A stretch of 64,000 nt of DNA. Origin: Pleurodeles waltl. Lineage: Eukaryota > Chordata > Amphibia > Caudata > Salamandridae. Location of the stretch: the NCBI RefSeq assembly GCF_031143425.1, contig NC_090444.1, positions 1,311,625,324 through 1,311,689,323 on the forward strand. Direction: 5' to 3'. The position numbers and the translations under genes are program-made. Positions 31,001 through 43,480 of the stretch are shown one piece after another. The notes beneath the pieces are model-generated. The model was not told the DNA's origin and did not search any database. It saw only the letters and a list, made by a program, of their open reading frames with translations. Positions within the stretch are counted from its first letter, which is position 1. The number at the start of each line of letters is the position of its first letter.

Positions 31001-33553
31001 ACAATTTCGACTTTTGAACCAGGGACGGACAGATTTGTACAAGGATTCTTAGTTTCAGAGAGGCAGAGGGAGTGGGCCCAGAGGAAAAAGAAGAGGAATA
31101 GAGAGGCAAAGAACAGGAGATGGAGAAGGAAACATAAGACCTTTGGGAGTGGTTACTCGTGCTCGAAAGTAAATATCATGAATGTTATTAATTTATCAAG
31201 CCGAACATTGTCTAGTGTGGAAGAGAGCCTCTTAGACTGGGTCTTTCTTTCTGCCCGACAGCTTGCTTTAATTATGCACAAACCAGAATAGATACTTTCA
31301 AATTTATTCGGAAATTGAAATTGAAGAAATGGTATCAGACTAAAGTAAGTAATAAGGAGAAAAAGCACAACATGAATATAGCAATTTGTGCATTTCAGAT
31401 ATTTAGATCCTACACACACTTACAGATTTGCATGATGGAACAACTGTACATGAGGATTCAATTTTGAATTTGGAAGGATTGGGTATCTCTTTGGATGATC
31501 CATGTCCTAGTAATTTAAAGCCAAAGTCTACATTCTTACCGGCGATTGAATATGATGCCATTGATGTATTTGAGCGTGAGGTTATTAAACAACTGAAGAA
31601 AATGAGATATAATGAGAGAGATGGTAAAATGAATGTATCAAGAGCACAATGGAAAGCTCTTCAAGACTTGAAAAAAGATCGGACCATTGTCATCCGGCAG
31701 TCTGATAAGGGTGGCAATGTAGTGGTGCAGGATGTCAGCAAATATGTGCCTGAAGGATTTAGACAGTTGAGTCAAAGCAAGTGTTACAAACAAGTTCGCT
31801 ATGAGGATGTTAAACTGTTGAATGATGAATATCATGGCATGTTGGTTGATTGGAGGGAGAAAGGTCTAATAGATTGGGATGCATTTTTGTTTCTTAAATG
31901 TGACTATCCTAAGATTCCAGTATTATATCTTTTACCCAAGGTCCACAAGGATAGGACAGATCCGCCAGGCAGGCCTATAGTTTCTGCTATGGGCTCTCTC
32001 TTAGAGAATACATCGAAGTATATTGACTATTTTTTTATGTCCTTTTGTTGAGGCATTACCATCTTACCTAAAGGATACAACACATTTTTTGAAGATTATT
32101 GAGGGTATTCAGTGGGAGGATGACTATCTCTTTTAACATTAGATGTTACCAGCTTATACACCTGTATAGATCATAATCTAGGGGTGAGTGCCACCAAACA
32201 TTTTTTAAGGGCAAGATCATTGTCATTGTTCTTTCATTCAGAAATGTTGTTTGATATGATGAAGTTTTTTCTCAAGAACAACTTGTTTATTTTTGACAAC
32301 AAATTGTACAAACAACTACAGGGTACAGCTATGGGTACATGTTCCGCCCCAGCTATGCAAATGTATTCATGGGCTGGTGGGAGGATCAGGCATCAGAAAC
32401 TATGATAGAATTTGACAGGAATGTAATTCTGTGGTGTCGTTTTATTGACGACATCTTTATAATTTGGAAAGGTGATGAGATGTCAGCAGTGCAGTTTGTG
32501 CAGAAATTGAACGACAATAATTATAATTTGAGATTTACGAAACATTTACATCCTAGACATGTGGAGTTTTTAGATATAGAAGTTACAGCAACCACAGATG
32601 GTTTGATTCCAAAGTTACACAGAAAGGAAACAGCTGGTAATAGCTTATTAGATGCTCGGAGTGCACATCCTAGGAGTCTGATTCAGAGTATCCCATATGG
32701 GGAGCTACTAAGAGCTCGGAGGAATTGTGCCAATGTGTCGGATTTTCATCAAGAATGTGATAAGATGTGTGAAAGATTTAAGGAGAGAGGCTATGGGGCT
32801 AAGATTATCGAACAAACCAGACGGGAAGTGGAGACATTAAATAGAGATTATTTACTTTACCATACTGATAAGAACAAGAATAAGAGTGAGGATAAAGTAA
32901 GATTTGTAACAACATTCAGTACTCAAGCTTATAAGGTACTGAAGATATTCAACAAAAGTTGGCATATTTTACAAACTGACCCACTACTAAATGAGTGTAT
33001 CAATGAAAGACCTCAAATAACATTCAGGAGGAGCAGGTCATTGAGGGACGATTTGTGTAGAAGTGAAATATCATGTGAGGACAATACTAGGGGAAACATA
33101 GGAAATTGATTTTTGTGCTGTATGAAATGTAAAGCATGTAAAACAAGCAATAGCTGTAAAATGTTGAGGATACCAGGGAGAGATGAGGCTTTTGCTATTA
33201 AAGGAAGCTATAATTGTGGGACAATATATTGTGTATATTGTCTTATATGTCCATGCAACGAATTGTATGTAGGAAGCATGATTCACACTGCTAAGAAACG
33301 AGTATTAGAACATAGGCGAGCGATCAAAAACAACGATAAGAGCTATCCTGTGGCAAGACATTTCTCCAGCCACCATGAGGGAAATGAAAATCTTTTAAAG
33401 TTTGTGGTTATCGACCAGGTTAAATACAGTAAACGGGGTGGCAACAGAGAACATATGTTGAGAATTATGGAGTCACGTTACGTTATAGATTTTGAGACAT
33501 TGGACCCTATGGGGCTGAATTCTAGCGAGGAACTAAGTACACATTTGGGATAG
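31001..33553 (+). pseudogene. Penelope-like element: reverse transcriptase plus GIY-YIG endonuclease, frameshifted
   Basis: An N-terminal basic stretch (REWAQRKKKRNREAKNRR, about 31064-31120) is followed by VINLSSRTLSSVEESLL, typical of the PLE N-terminus, then a frameshift near 31237. From 31428: IRQSDKGGNVVVQD, YLLPKVHKDRTDPPGRPIVS (RT fingers). A frameshift follows a T-run at about 32030-32036. LDVTSLYTCI (motif A, about 32141) lies after a stop at 32136. QLQGTAMGT (motif B) is followed by a frame change near 32340. CRFIDDIFIIW (motif C, catalytic Asp pair) is intact. An in-frame TGA at 33107-33109 separates the RT from the endonuclease: C-x2-C-x2-C finger (CMKCKAC), TIYCVYCLICPCNELYVG (GIY-YIG), KRVLEHRRAI, and MESRYVIDFETLDPMGLN with the catalytic Glu. 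It nicks target DNA and primes reverse transcription in intact relatives; this copy is broken in at least five places. Confidence 0.92.
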
Positions 33554-34193
33554 GAATGTATGTTCTAGTTTTATTTTTAAGTAATGGTTTAGTTATGGGT
33601 TGAGTCACATTTTTCTCTTTATATATTTTCTTTTTAACTTTTCATTTATACAAGATGAGGACTACATCAGGTCTAATAATGAGAGGAAGGCTAGAGTTAT
33701 GTCAAAAAATTGTTTACAGGAGAGCAGCATGGTAAAGTAATTTTGCCCACTTGGGCAGTACATATAATGTATAATGTTGGGTGCTTTTTCATAATTGACT
33801 TTTTCTAATGTAATATGAAATTAGAATGAATTGGTTGGTTTGATAAAAGAAAGAAGTAACATGTAGTAGATTATTATTAAATGAAGATTTTGGTAACAAT
33901 TTTGAAAACTTATAGGTCAAATTGAAAGGGTGCATCGCAATAGTGAAGCTGCTATGTATGTAAATATAGGCACACTAAGATGGCCGCCATTGTTGTGAAA
34001 TAAATGAAACTAGTCCTTTTTTTATGTTATTGCAGTAAGATATTTAAATGAGATGGTGAAATGACGCTCTATCCGTGAACAAGGCTTATTGCCGTAACAC
34101 ATTGGAGTTGTTTCGTTTGCTGTGAATAAACGTTGGAATTGCATACAGAGGTGTCCTGGTTCTCTTCGGATTAGGGGAGTGTTGGGTCATAAT
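33520..34193 (+). repeat. PLE right arm (3' UTR and tail), partner of the left inverted arm
   Basis: It runs from the last GIY-YIG codons through the 3' UTR to TTGGGTCATAAT. It pairs over about 670 bp with 29648-30925 once the MITE there is removed. It carries the empty-site sequence for that MITE at about 33756-33775. Confidence 0.88.
34064..34110 (+). ncRNA. Hammerhead-like motif in the main PLE tail
   Basis: ATCCGTGAACAAGGC, loop TTATT, GCCG, then TAACACATTGGAG. Helix II GGC/GCC is intact. GAAAC has become GTAAC, and the CUGANGA box is altered. It is probably catalytically dead, but position and layout agree with the copies at 27034 and 29731. Confidence 0.4.
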
Positions 34194-34272
34194 ATTTTTG
34201 GGAGTCCCTGAGCCCGACCAGGACCGCTGTGACGTAGCGGCCGCACTACGGGGAAAACTTTGTGGAGCGTTT

Positions 34273-34318
<46 letters not shown>
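34194..34318 (+). repeat. PLE terminal tail ending in (TA)n(TG)n
   Basis: TTGGGAGTCCCTGAGCCCG and TTTGTGGAGC, then about nine TA and fourteen TG units (34273-34318). The same tail precedes the TA tract at 27243. Confidence 0.8.
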
Positions 34319-34319
<1 letters not shown>

Positions 34320-37115
34320 CCCCATAACAACAATCAATCTTTTTTTCCTTCAAACAAAATTGCTGCAGTTGACACAGGCTCGAATTATCTACTTACTTAT
34401 TGGGCGTAATCCAAGTAAGCAAATGTGTTTCAACCTCACATTCTTTTCCTCTGTTCAATAAAGTCGTTTTCCAGTGGTTTTTAAACACGTGCACCAATCA
34501 CCTGATTCCTTGAAGTGTGAATCTTGTAGTTTGTACCAATTCTTTGTGCTTTTGTATTTTGGCTGTTTTCAACCTATTTACAGAATTTCAAGATTTTTAC
34601 TCAGTCTTGGTACATGGTTGTAATCGTCCCCATTACATCTGTTAAAATCATTCACAAACGAATATTGATAAGTTTAAACTATAATCATTGTATGAGACAT
34701 GAGTCAAAATTTGTATTTTTTACAATATCTAATTCTTATTTTATTTTTAGGCATTTTCCTTCATCGAGCCGGACTCTGGAGGCTATTCTCCATCGATCCC
34801 CTCCTATACACTGGTGGGCCTTGAACAATTGAGCACTTCCAATAATTTCATTCAGTTTAATCCATTCGGTTTGCAGTCAGGTATTCATCATTCCTTTTTA
34901 AATCTTTTCAAGTCTTTTTAATTAGTTAAAGTCTTCCCCATGAGCATGATTGTCACGCTTGAGTGGACAATAACATACTTTTCACGACCTGATTTGGAGT
35001 GGGTATTCTATTTCTTTTTAAGAGAGTCAAGCAACCTAAATTCGTCTATGCACCTACTTGTATATGAAACAGAATACAAAGAGCTCTGAAAAATATAAAA
35101 ACAAAAGTAGAATATAAGAATCCCTGAAGAACATGCAATCTTTCATTCACTGGTGTTTGTTATACTGGTATTGAACTATGGTTTGACATCATGTAGTGTC
35201 TGTAAGGAACACACATTTTACAGTCATTGCTAGGAGTCACACCTACTATTCTTTGTCTTTGCTCGGAGTGAGCTTCGTTGTATATTGCAACAAGTACCCA
35301 TAAAACATATGAGATACAATACCTCTACTGTACTTTACAAATATTGCAATTCACAGAGGAATTCCTTGATGAGATGGAGGAATAGCACAAAAGGTTGAGT
35401 TTTTTGATAAGGTTGTGGACTCGCAATATCCTTTTACATATGACATCGGGTATTTTATTCCTTATATGTTCACATCATCACACAGCCCACAAGCCGCTTA
35501 AAGCTTTCATTCCTTTCTCTTTTGAGTTAAAGTGATAGTATGGCTTCAGACAGGAAGAATAACAGTAGATTCTGTAATGCAAAAGTAAACACACCAAAAA
35601 GCAGTTTCTAATTTGTTGCAAAAATATATTAGAATGAAGTAGATGTCAGTCAGATTTAAAAACACTGTAGGATAGAGTGTGTAGAAACATGCAGAGAGAT
35701 TTGTCTTTCTAATAATGACTTATAGCACACAAAAAATAAAAAAATTATAATAAATGTTTCTCTTTCTGCTGGTCACTGTTAATTAAAATCATTTTACGCC
35801 ATTCAATATCATCATGTGTGATGTTTGTGTGAGGTTATGGCAAAATAAAAACCAAGGTGCGTATGTTGGTTCATTTAACGCCTCTAGGCCTACTTTAGGT
35901 CAACACAGATTAAGGAATATACACGCACAAGGCTCTAGCCAGAAATATTGTTAAAAAAACACTTTGAACTGTATCCCAAATGGCAGTGAGTGGGTGAGTT
36001 GGGTACTTGTTCAATTGATTTCCTGAAGGAATTGTGAAAAAATGATGACAAATGGTGTCTTTTACACATGAATTCTCAATGAATTTGACCATCATTCCTT
36101 ATGTCTCGTCATCAATCTTTCGTCCTTGTCTTGCATTCATGTATCCATTCATCCATCCTTCTCTCAATTCATCTTTTCTCCCTCCATCTAGCCTTTTCTC
36201 AGTCCATCCACTCCTTTGATCCTTTTCTCAATCCATCCTTATCTTTCTCTTTTGATTCCTCCATTTCAACATCGACTCCCATCTCTTCATCCATCCTTCT
36301 CTTACCTGTCCTTCATCTTTCTCCCCATCTGACTGTCCAACCCATGCTCCATGCATTCACTCGTCTCTCCCACAATCCAAAGGAGCAATAAACAACGTTT
36401 TAAAGGTTTTATGTTACATACACACTGCGTAGTGGCACCCACCCCTGCTCAAGCTGCTGAAGTGTGGAGTTTCGGAGTCTCCTGTATATAAACACACCCT
36501 CGCTTTCTCTTTCTCTCAATCACTAAGATAATTTATTGGAAACTTGCAAACCTTGTTGGGTCAAGCAACAAATTATTTTTTTGCAATACTTTAGAGAAAT
36601 TACTAGGAACAGGTGTAAAGTGCACATGCATAAAGTACACATTATTTTCAAATATGTAATGCAAAGGTATCTGTAGCTCAGTGTATTATATGTATGTGTA
36701 TATTACTCACGTAAAATTCCCACATAGGTGTGCATAGGTAAGCATTTTAGGCCAGTGTCAGAGAAGTGTTCAGCCTTTATCTAGTCTGAAGAAGCACTCA
36801 AAATAATTTAATAATCAATTACAACCTAGCAGGCAATCTAATTCTGTACTGCAAATCAAGTGGGCAAATAGCACAACATGTGTACTCCAGAAAAGGGTAA
36901 ACCACATGTAGTTTATACACACTGTTCCTCATTGTGAAGACTGCAATTCAGAATGAGGTGTAAATTGTGCATCCTTCTAATTACAGTATCCCAAGCTGCT
37001 GTCAATTGCATGGTACTTCTAATCAGGCCTAAATAGAGTCCGCTTCAAACAGTTGTCTTGGTGAAAACTATATTGAGTGTTCACCTAAAATTAAGACAGC
37101 GAGCTGTACTAATAT
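34320..37115. other. No recognised gene
   Basis: AT-rich. It contains dispersed repeat copy 2 at 35445-35705 and a CATC/TTCT-type pyrimidine tract at about 36110-36390 whose open frame (36101-36391) is low-complexity. No exon is supported. Confidence 0.45.
35445..35705. repeat. Dispersed repeat copy 2, partner at 25300-25560
   Basis: Same orientation and motif order as copy 1. The two are about 10 kb apart, on either side of the PLE region. Family unknown. Confidence 0.6.
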
Positions 37116-37120
37116 GTGAT

Positions 37121-39451
37121 TGTAGGAAGCTGGCTTCCTAAATAGTGCACTAAAATGAAGTACACTGTGCAGAGAGTCCAGTGGATCCCCAATTGGTATT
37201 GCAGAGGCAAAAGTAGATAGGACTAATGCTCTATTTGTGGTAGTGTGGGCGAGCAGTTGGGCTTATCAGCGGGTACCGCTAAGCATCCGTTGTACTCACA
37301 GAGTCAATAAATGAGACACACACTCAAAGAATAAATCCCAGACCAATTTAGAAAAATAACAATTCTTTTTATATATGTTTCAAACCCAAGAACTTTGTAA
37401 TCAGTAAGTAGACTTTTAAGCATAAGTACTTTGCATTTTCAAAAATAGACACTGTGCAATTTTCAGAGTTCTCTCATTGTTATCTTATGGAGGAAAACAA
37501 AGTTCAGCAAACATGGTTTAACAACGACTTACAAAGCCAATTTCAGGAAGTTGAGATAAGAACTGGACACTGATCAGAACCACTCCAACAGGTCACACCA
37601 GGCGGCACTGGGGCGACTGGGTGAAGAGGTGCAGTAAGGCGTAGGGTGCCCAATGATTTCCTAAGGGAGTTTGACCACATGACAAACAGGCTGCAGGCTC
37701 TGGCTGGGAAGCCAGTCTAGGACAACAAACAAGTAGGCAGTAGACTTGGGATGCTTAGGGATGTAGGTGAACCTTTGGTCCTCTTCTCCTGTGCCCAGGG
37801 GCGACGGATGCAGGGGTGTCCTTAGCAGTAGAGTTTTCACCTCTGGGAGCACTCACAGTCAGGGGGCCCTGTGTGTTGAGGCTGCAGGCGTCGTGGGGGA
37901 GTCTGGCAGGGGTGGACCCAGGATGGACAAAAATTCTCAGGAGCCAGGGGCCGTTGTTCGTCGTTGCTCTTTTGACCCACCTCATCTGGAGTCTGGGGTC
38001 ACGGGTGCAGTGGTTGCTGTAGGTGATGGGTTTTCTCTCACCACCAAGGTGGGGAATGGAGGCCTGCATGCAGAGGCTGCAGGTATCTTGGATGGGGAGG
38101 GGGTGACACTTTGGTGAACTCAGGCTCAGGACAGCTGGGGAGCCCTGCTAGCACCGTTGATGGGCTTTTCACCTGGTCGAGGTTGTCGGGTGCAGAGGTC
38201 ACTTCAGGTGTCAGATTTCCAGGGTGCAGAGTCTTTGTTGGATACTTTGCTGCTGAGCAGGTCCGCTGCTCACTGAAGTATTAGTCTTTTTAGTGCACCA
38301 ACAGGTTTCCTGGGTTTCATGAAGCTGCAGCTGCAGGACAAGCCTTTTTTGCAGAGTCCGTTGAGGTCAGCAGGCAAGCCGGAAGGGTTGGTACTGATCA
38401 GCTGCTTCTTCTTCTTCCTCTTCTTCTGCGAGGGCAACTTTTCTTTGTCCTTCTTTTTCATAGGTAGTCAGGATCTGAGTTTTAGAGTTCAGGGGTGCCA
38501 CCTAAATACTAAATTTAGGGGCATTACAGGGAGTTTCAGGTGGTAGCCAATGGGCTGACCACCTTTAGGGTGACTACACCCTTCTTATGACCACTTCTGC
38601 TGGTAAGTGGGCATAACCCTAACTTTAGTGGCCTAATTTCTTCTAAGCAACATGGAGAAATGTAAAAAGTAGTGCCCATTTCAGCTTGTCTACCTTAGGG
38701 ATGCGATTGGCATGAAGTGGGCACTCCTCCTAATTTAACTAATTTTCTCACCTGTGCTGCCGCCAAAAGTGTGGTCAAGATGGGGGGTCTGTCATCTTCT
38801 CCATCTGGAGAGACCTGGGTTGCATTTCAAAGGCGGCAAGGTCTTTGAAGATCCCCCCCCTGGAATGTCCATCCTGCTCTGGACTCTGTTTTGGGCCTCT
38901 GAGAGTGTTGGCCCTCACCTTGGGGGCCCTACCTCTGTCTAGGGTGGCTGCACTTGTTTGTACTAGTCAGTGAACACACCAGTAACTGGGCAGGTTTCCA
39001 GGGGGCACCTCTGAGGTGCCCTCTGTGTATTAATACATCCACCAATGGGGTTAGTGAGGGTTTATTATTCTGAGATGTTTGATACCAATCATCCCAGCAT
39101 TCAGAGAATCTACCATGTACATGGGGAACTCAGAATGACCAGTGTCCAGCATATGCAGCACTGTGGGGGTTAGGTGAGGGGTCCATGAGGGTGGCACAAT
39201 TGGTGCAGCAGCCCTCAGAGACCTTCTTTACTACCACAGTCCCTAGGCACCAGGGGTAGAATTTACTATGGACCTAAAAGTGATAGCTAAAGAGTTTGCC
39301 AATTGTGCAAAACAACTGTGCAGTTTTGGGGAAAGAGATCTGGCACTGGGGACCTGTTTAGCAAGGACCCATTGCACTAACAGTCAAAGCCACATCAGAA
39401 ACCAGGCAACAAGTTGTGGCTAACCATGTCTAAAAAGGGTGCTTTTCTACA
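37121..39451 (-). mobile_element. Solo LTR, 2331 bp, TSD GTGAT
   Basis: On the plus strand it starts TGTAGGAAGCTGG and ends GCTTTTCTACA, flanked by GTGAT at 37116-37120 and 39452-39456. No internal coding region or second LTR is present, so it is a solo LTR left by recombination between LTRs, or possibly a non-coding LTR-less derivative. Orientation is inferred as minus: read that way it starts TGTAGAAAAGC with GACATGGTTAGCC nearby, recalling the other LTR starts here. A stretch around 37250-37390 resembles the conserved LTR block seen at 6480 and 13390. Frames such as 37767-38117 are chance. Confidence 0.85.
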
Positions 39452-39924
39452 GTGATGTCCTAGCCACTGCTGTGTGTGTTAAATAGTAAACTGGGCCATG
39501 GACTGTAACCAATTGAGTCTGCTAGTAGTGCTCGTAAAAAGGCTTTATCAACATGAAAAGTTATATAAAACACACTTAAATTGCTGCTGAAAGCAATATT
39601 CTGATTGTTCTGTAGATGTGCCGAGGTCTATGCTGGTCACTCAAAATACCCTCTCAATACACAAAACACAACATGAAGAAGTGTTTGCTGAACTGACATT
39701 GGTAAAATGAATTCTGTTTTATTGATAATAACATGTGGGTGTTGAATAGGAAAGCAGTAATGAGTCTTTGAGCGTTCCCCTGGACATCAACATTGAATGG
39801 AATACTTATAAGTATGCATTTTTTCATTACATATATCAATCTGGCAACAATATGATCAGTTTTCAATATATATTCATAGCTTTGGTGTTATACGATGAAA
39901 AACAGATTAAATGTTTGGGTTTCA

Positions 39925-41510
39925 ATGGGGATGCTAGCCCCACTCAGGCAACAACCACAATCCTTGTCCATGTGACACACCTAGGCCACTAAATTAACCT
40001 GTACTTAACCCTCTGGTAGCTTGGCACAGAGCAATCAAGCGCAACTTAGAAGAAATGTGTAAAGTAAACTTGCGGCTTTCAAACAGTAATAAAGTGAAAT
40101 ACCTCACAAGAAAAATTCAAAACCAATTTTGAAAAAAATAGCACATTTTAATAAATAAAATGATATTATAATGACAAAAATTCAATCAGTAGAGGAGGAA
40201 ATATTCAGTTCTATATTTTTTGTGTGAAAATAGCACCTAAACACACAAAACAACACTCATGGTCTTCTGGTCATGCTAGACCAGGGAAAGTCACAAGTTT
40301 GCACTAGCCTCAATAGAGGGTGAGTGGGATATAGGGACCAGGTTAGTTCCGCTAAAAGTTACCTCTGAAGTCCAGCACAAAGAGTTCCATTTGCATTGAA
40401 GAAGGCCACCAGGAGCAGGCTGAGCATCGAGAATGGTAATCACTGTAGAGCAGAGAGCAGGTTGGGCGTAGCGGTAGGCCATCGCTGTAGTATGATGAGC
40501 CTGTCAAGCATTACAGACAGTCAAAGCTATACCTTTCTGTTGGCAGTTAATGAGGGCTGCCGTCGCTATAGTGCTAAGTGTGGGTCTTGCATTGCCATTT
40601 GTTGCTGGTGGTCACTGCCAACACAAACTGCAAGTCTCACTGAAGCTTCCTGTTTGCAGTCATCATGGGTGACAGAGTTTTGGTGGGAATGGGCCCATTC
40701 ACTGTCACACAGGGTCCACATTTTTGAATTTTCACATTTTCTTTAAGATGAGTACACTCTGATGCCAGCCAAGGTTCCAGGACTTGGGGAGGCACCTCTT
40801 AAAGCTCCGGGGCTCACTCCAGTAGAAGCCAGCAAGGTTCAGATAGGTCCTGTTACAGGTCCAGGCAGGTCCAGTTGCTGCAAGTCAGCCGGACAGTTGA
40901 AGGGAGGCCTCTGAGGCTTGTTGTGTCCCTGCAGTTCACACTGGAGGTCAGCCACCAGACCCCTGAAGTCAATATGGTTATCCTGGGATGAAATCAAGCA
41001 GGTACAGCCTTCCTTCTCAGACAGCAAGGCAGTTCTTCAAGCAGCAGGGTAGCAGTATGGCAGCCGGACGCAGTAATTCTCCTGTAAATTCTAAAGGTCC
41101 AAGAGTGTTCTGAAGAGTGGGCAGGACAAGGGTTTATTTTGCCAGGCTGAAATGGAAGTTTAGAACTTCATTACAGACTGCAGTGACAGGCCTGTGGCAT
41201 GTTTTAAATTGGCCCGTTAGTGTGTGGCACAACGAGTAATGTAGCACCATTAGTTACATTTAACGTACAGGCCCTGTGCACATGTAGTACCATTTATAAG
41301 GGACTTAAAAGTAAATTAAATGATGTGCAAATTAGGTGTAAGCTAATTTTACCATGTTAAAGAAGAAAGCACAAGCACTTTAACACTGGTTAGCAACAGT
41401 GAAGTGCACAGGGTCCTAAAGACAACAAAAGTGAATTCCGCAGTACCACAAAACAAGAAGAGTAAAGGTCAAAAGTTTGGGGGAATATCAAGCCAAGGAT
41501 GTCAAGTCCA
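39925..41510 (-). mobile_element. LTR region of a Gypsy element
   Basis: The left part (39925-40215) matches the LTR block at 13390-13690: CTCTGGTAGCTTGGCACA, CTTAGAAGAAATGTGTAAAG, CAGTAATAAAGTG, AACCAATTTTG. The right end (41400-41510, minus reading GACATCCTTGGCTTGATATT, CCCCCAAACTTTTGACC) matches the LTR start consensus. No coding region is attached. Target duplication not located. Confidence 0.65.
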
Positions 41511-41766
41511 TCATTTATTCTGACTCTCTTTCACTACCTTTGCCTGATTTAATATTGAATTGATAATGTTAAACTAGTCTCTCAATCAATGATTCAACAG
41601 CTCTGAATGCCCTGGCAGAATGTGTATGTACCTGTCCTGCATGGGCCTTTGTCGCGATTGCTACCACTACATATTTCTGTATTTAAGCCGGAGTTTGTCA
41701 AATATCTTTTTATATTTAGAGCTTATCTTGCTAGGACATTTTGACCATAATCTATATTCTGTGTAT

Positions 41767-43480
41767 TGTGAGACCTAGCATCCTTGGCATGGTTGCCCCC
41801 TAACTTTTCATCTTCAGACCTCCTTTACCTCTGCTAACCAGTGCTAAAGTGTTTGGGCCCCTGCTTCAAAACATGATAAGATTGTCTTATTCCCAATTGG
41901 CATATTTAATTTACTTGCAAATCCCCAGTAAAGTGTCACTCCTTGCACCCTAGTGGGCCTGCAGCACTGGTTGTGCCACCCACATCAGTAGCACTTTAAA
42001 CATGGCTCAGGTCTGCCATTACAGCCTGTGTGTGTGCAATTCTAAACTGCCATTTCGCCCTGGCAATGCAAGCCTTTTGCCAGGCCCAAACATTCCTTTT
42101 TAGTACAAATGTCACCCCTAGGGTAGGCCCTGAACAGCCCAGAGGATAGGATGCAATGTATTTAAAAAGTAGGACATGTACTTTTAAGTTTTACCTGTCC
42201 TATTAGTGAAACACTTTAAAATTCATTTTTCACTACTGCAAAGCCTATCTCTCCTGTAGGATGACATTAGATTTACCTTATTATATTTTATAAGTGTAAT
42301 TTCAGATGAGAACAGGTCAGGTACCAGCTAATGTTTGATGTCTCTGGAATTGTTGTGAAAAATCCTAACTTATGGTGAAGTCAGATTTTAAATTAAAATT
42401 TTGAAAATGCCACTTTGTGAAGGTTTGCATTTTCTTACCTTAGCCATTTGGTGCCTGTAGCCTGTCTTTGGGTCACATGACTGGGTGTATTTGACAGTTG
42501 GGCTTTGTGTATTCCTCCTAGACATCCACACACAAAGGTGAACTTAAGTGTGACTGGATGGGCCATCACAGGCAGAATGGGAAGGAGGAGCTGGGCCCAG
42601 TCCCACTTATATTTGAATAGGTTGTGTCCTGTTTCCACACAAAGGACTTCATAACCCCTGTATTTGCAGTCTGGTGTTAGGGCCTGGAAGGCAAGGCACC
42701 TGTGCACTTTCAAGACAAGCTTCTAGAAGCTTCTCCCAACTTCAGAGGCAAAATTGGCTATAAATACTGAACCTCAGATGCCATCTCTTCATTATACTTC
42801 TGGACCTGTGGATAATCTGCTGGAAGAAGGAAGGACTGCTGTGCTGCTGAAAGGACTGCTACTCTGCTGGACTTATGATCTGAAGAACTGCTGCCCTGTT
42901 GTGCTGACCTGCTGCCTACAGCCCTCTTGCCTGGATGAGAAGAAGTGAACTTGCATCTCTTGAACCCACAGTGACTCCAAAGGCTAGTTGGCTATGCTGC
43001 TTATCTGAAGCCTTAGGGACTCAACAGGCTTTCAAAAACCTTGCATGTGCACCTGGACTCAGCTACCTGTGAGTTTACCCTGCCAAGTGATGCCACCCCA
43101 GTCCTGGACCTTTGGAAGTGGGCTTAAGGTGCTCTACCAGCATCTGAGGATCCAGAGAAACTGATGTGTCTCCTCTGCTACATGGCGCACACCCAACAGA
43201 ACCGACACATTGGTCCGCTGCATGGATTGGACCTGTCGCAAAGACCTTCATCAAACTGCTGCCATTGGAACTGCCTCTACGTGACCATCCTCAGTGCAGG
43301 TCCTTACATCCCTTGTTGACTGCACCCTCAACATCAAAGCTGGACTTTGCATCGTAGCCACGCAGCATTAGGTACCAAAGCATCGCACTCACTGTGCGCC
43401 GCAACCTTGAAGTTGGACTTCACATCACAAGCGCCCAGCGAAAGGACCCTCAAATTATACGAGCAGTGATGCTTCAATGC
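41767..43480 (+). mobile_element. LTR and leader of a Gypsy-type element
   Basis: It starts TGTGAGACCTAGCATCC followed by TTGGCATGGTTGCCCCC, the same start as 5512 and the reversed 41500 copy. It continues through CTAACCAGTGCTAAAG and GTGGGCCTGCAGCACTGG. Around 42761 GGCTATAAATACTG gives a TATA-box-like TATAAATA, then a long leader rich in CTGCTG/GAAGGACTGCT. No gag or pol frame follows. Its right limit is uncertain. Confidence 0.55.
42763..42770 (+). promoter_or_regulatory. TATA-like box in LTR
   Basis: CTATAAATAC about 1 kb into the LTR, ahead of the GC-richer leader, is where a U3 promoter would be expected. Prediction by eye only. Confidence 0.35.

Noticed and set aside
36101..36391. 96-codon Ser/His-rich frame
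   Set aside because: It is a low-complexity CATC/TTCT pyrimidine tract.
37767..38117. 116-codon frame inside the solo LTR
   Set aside because: It lies wholly inside a defined solo LTR and overlaps open frames on the other strand.
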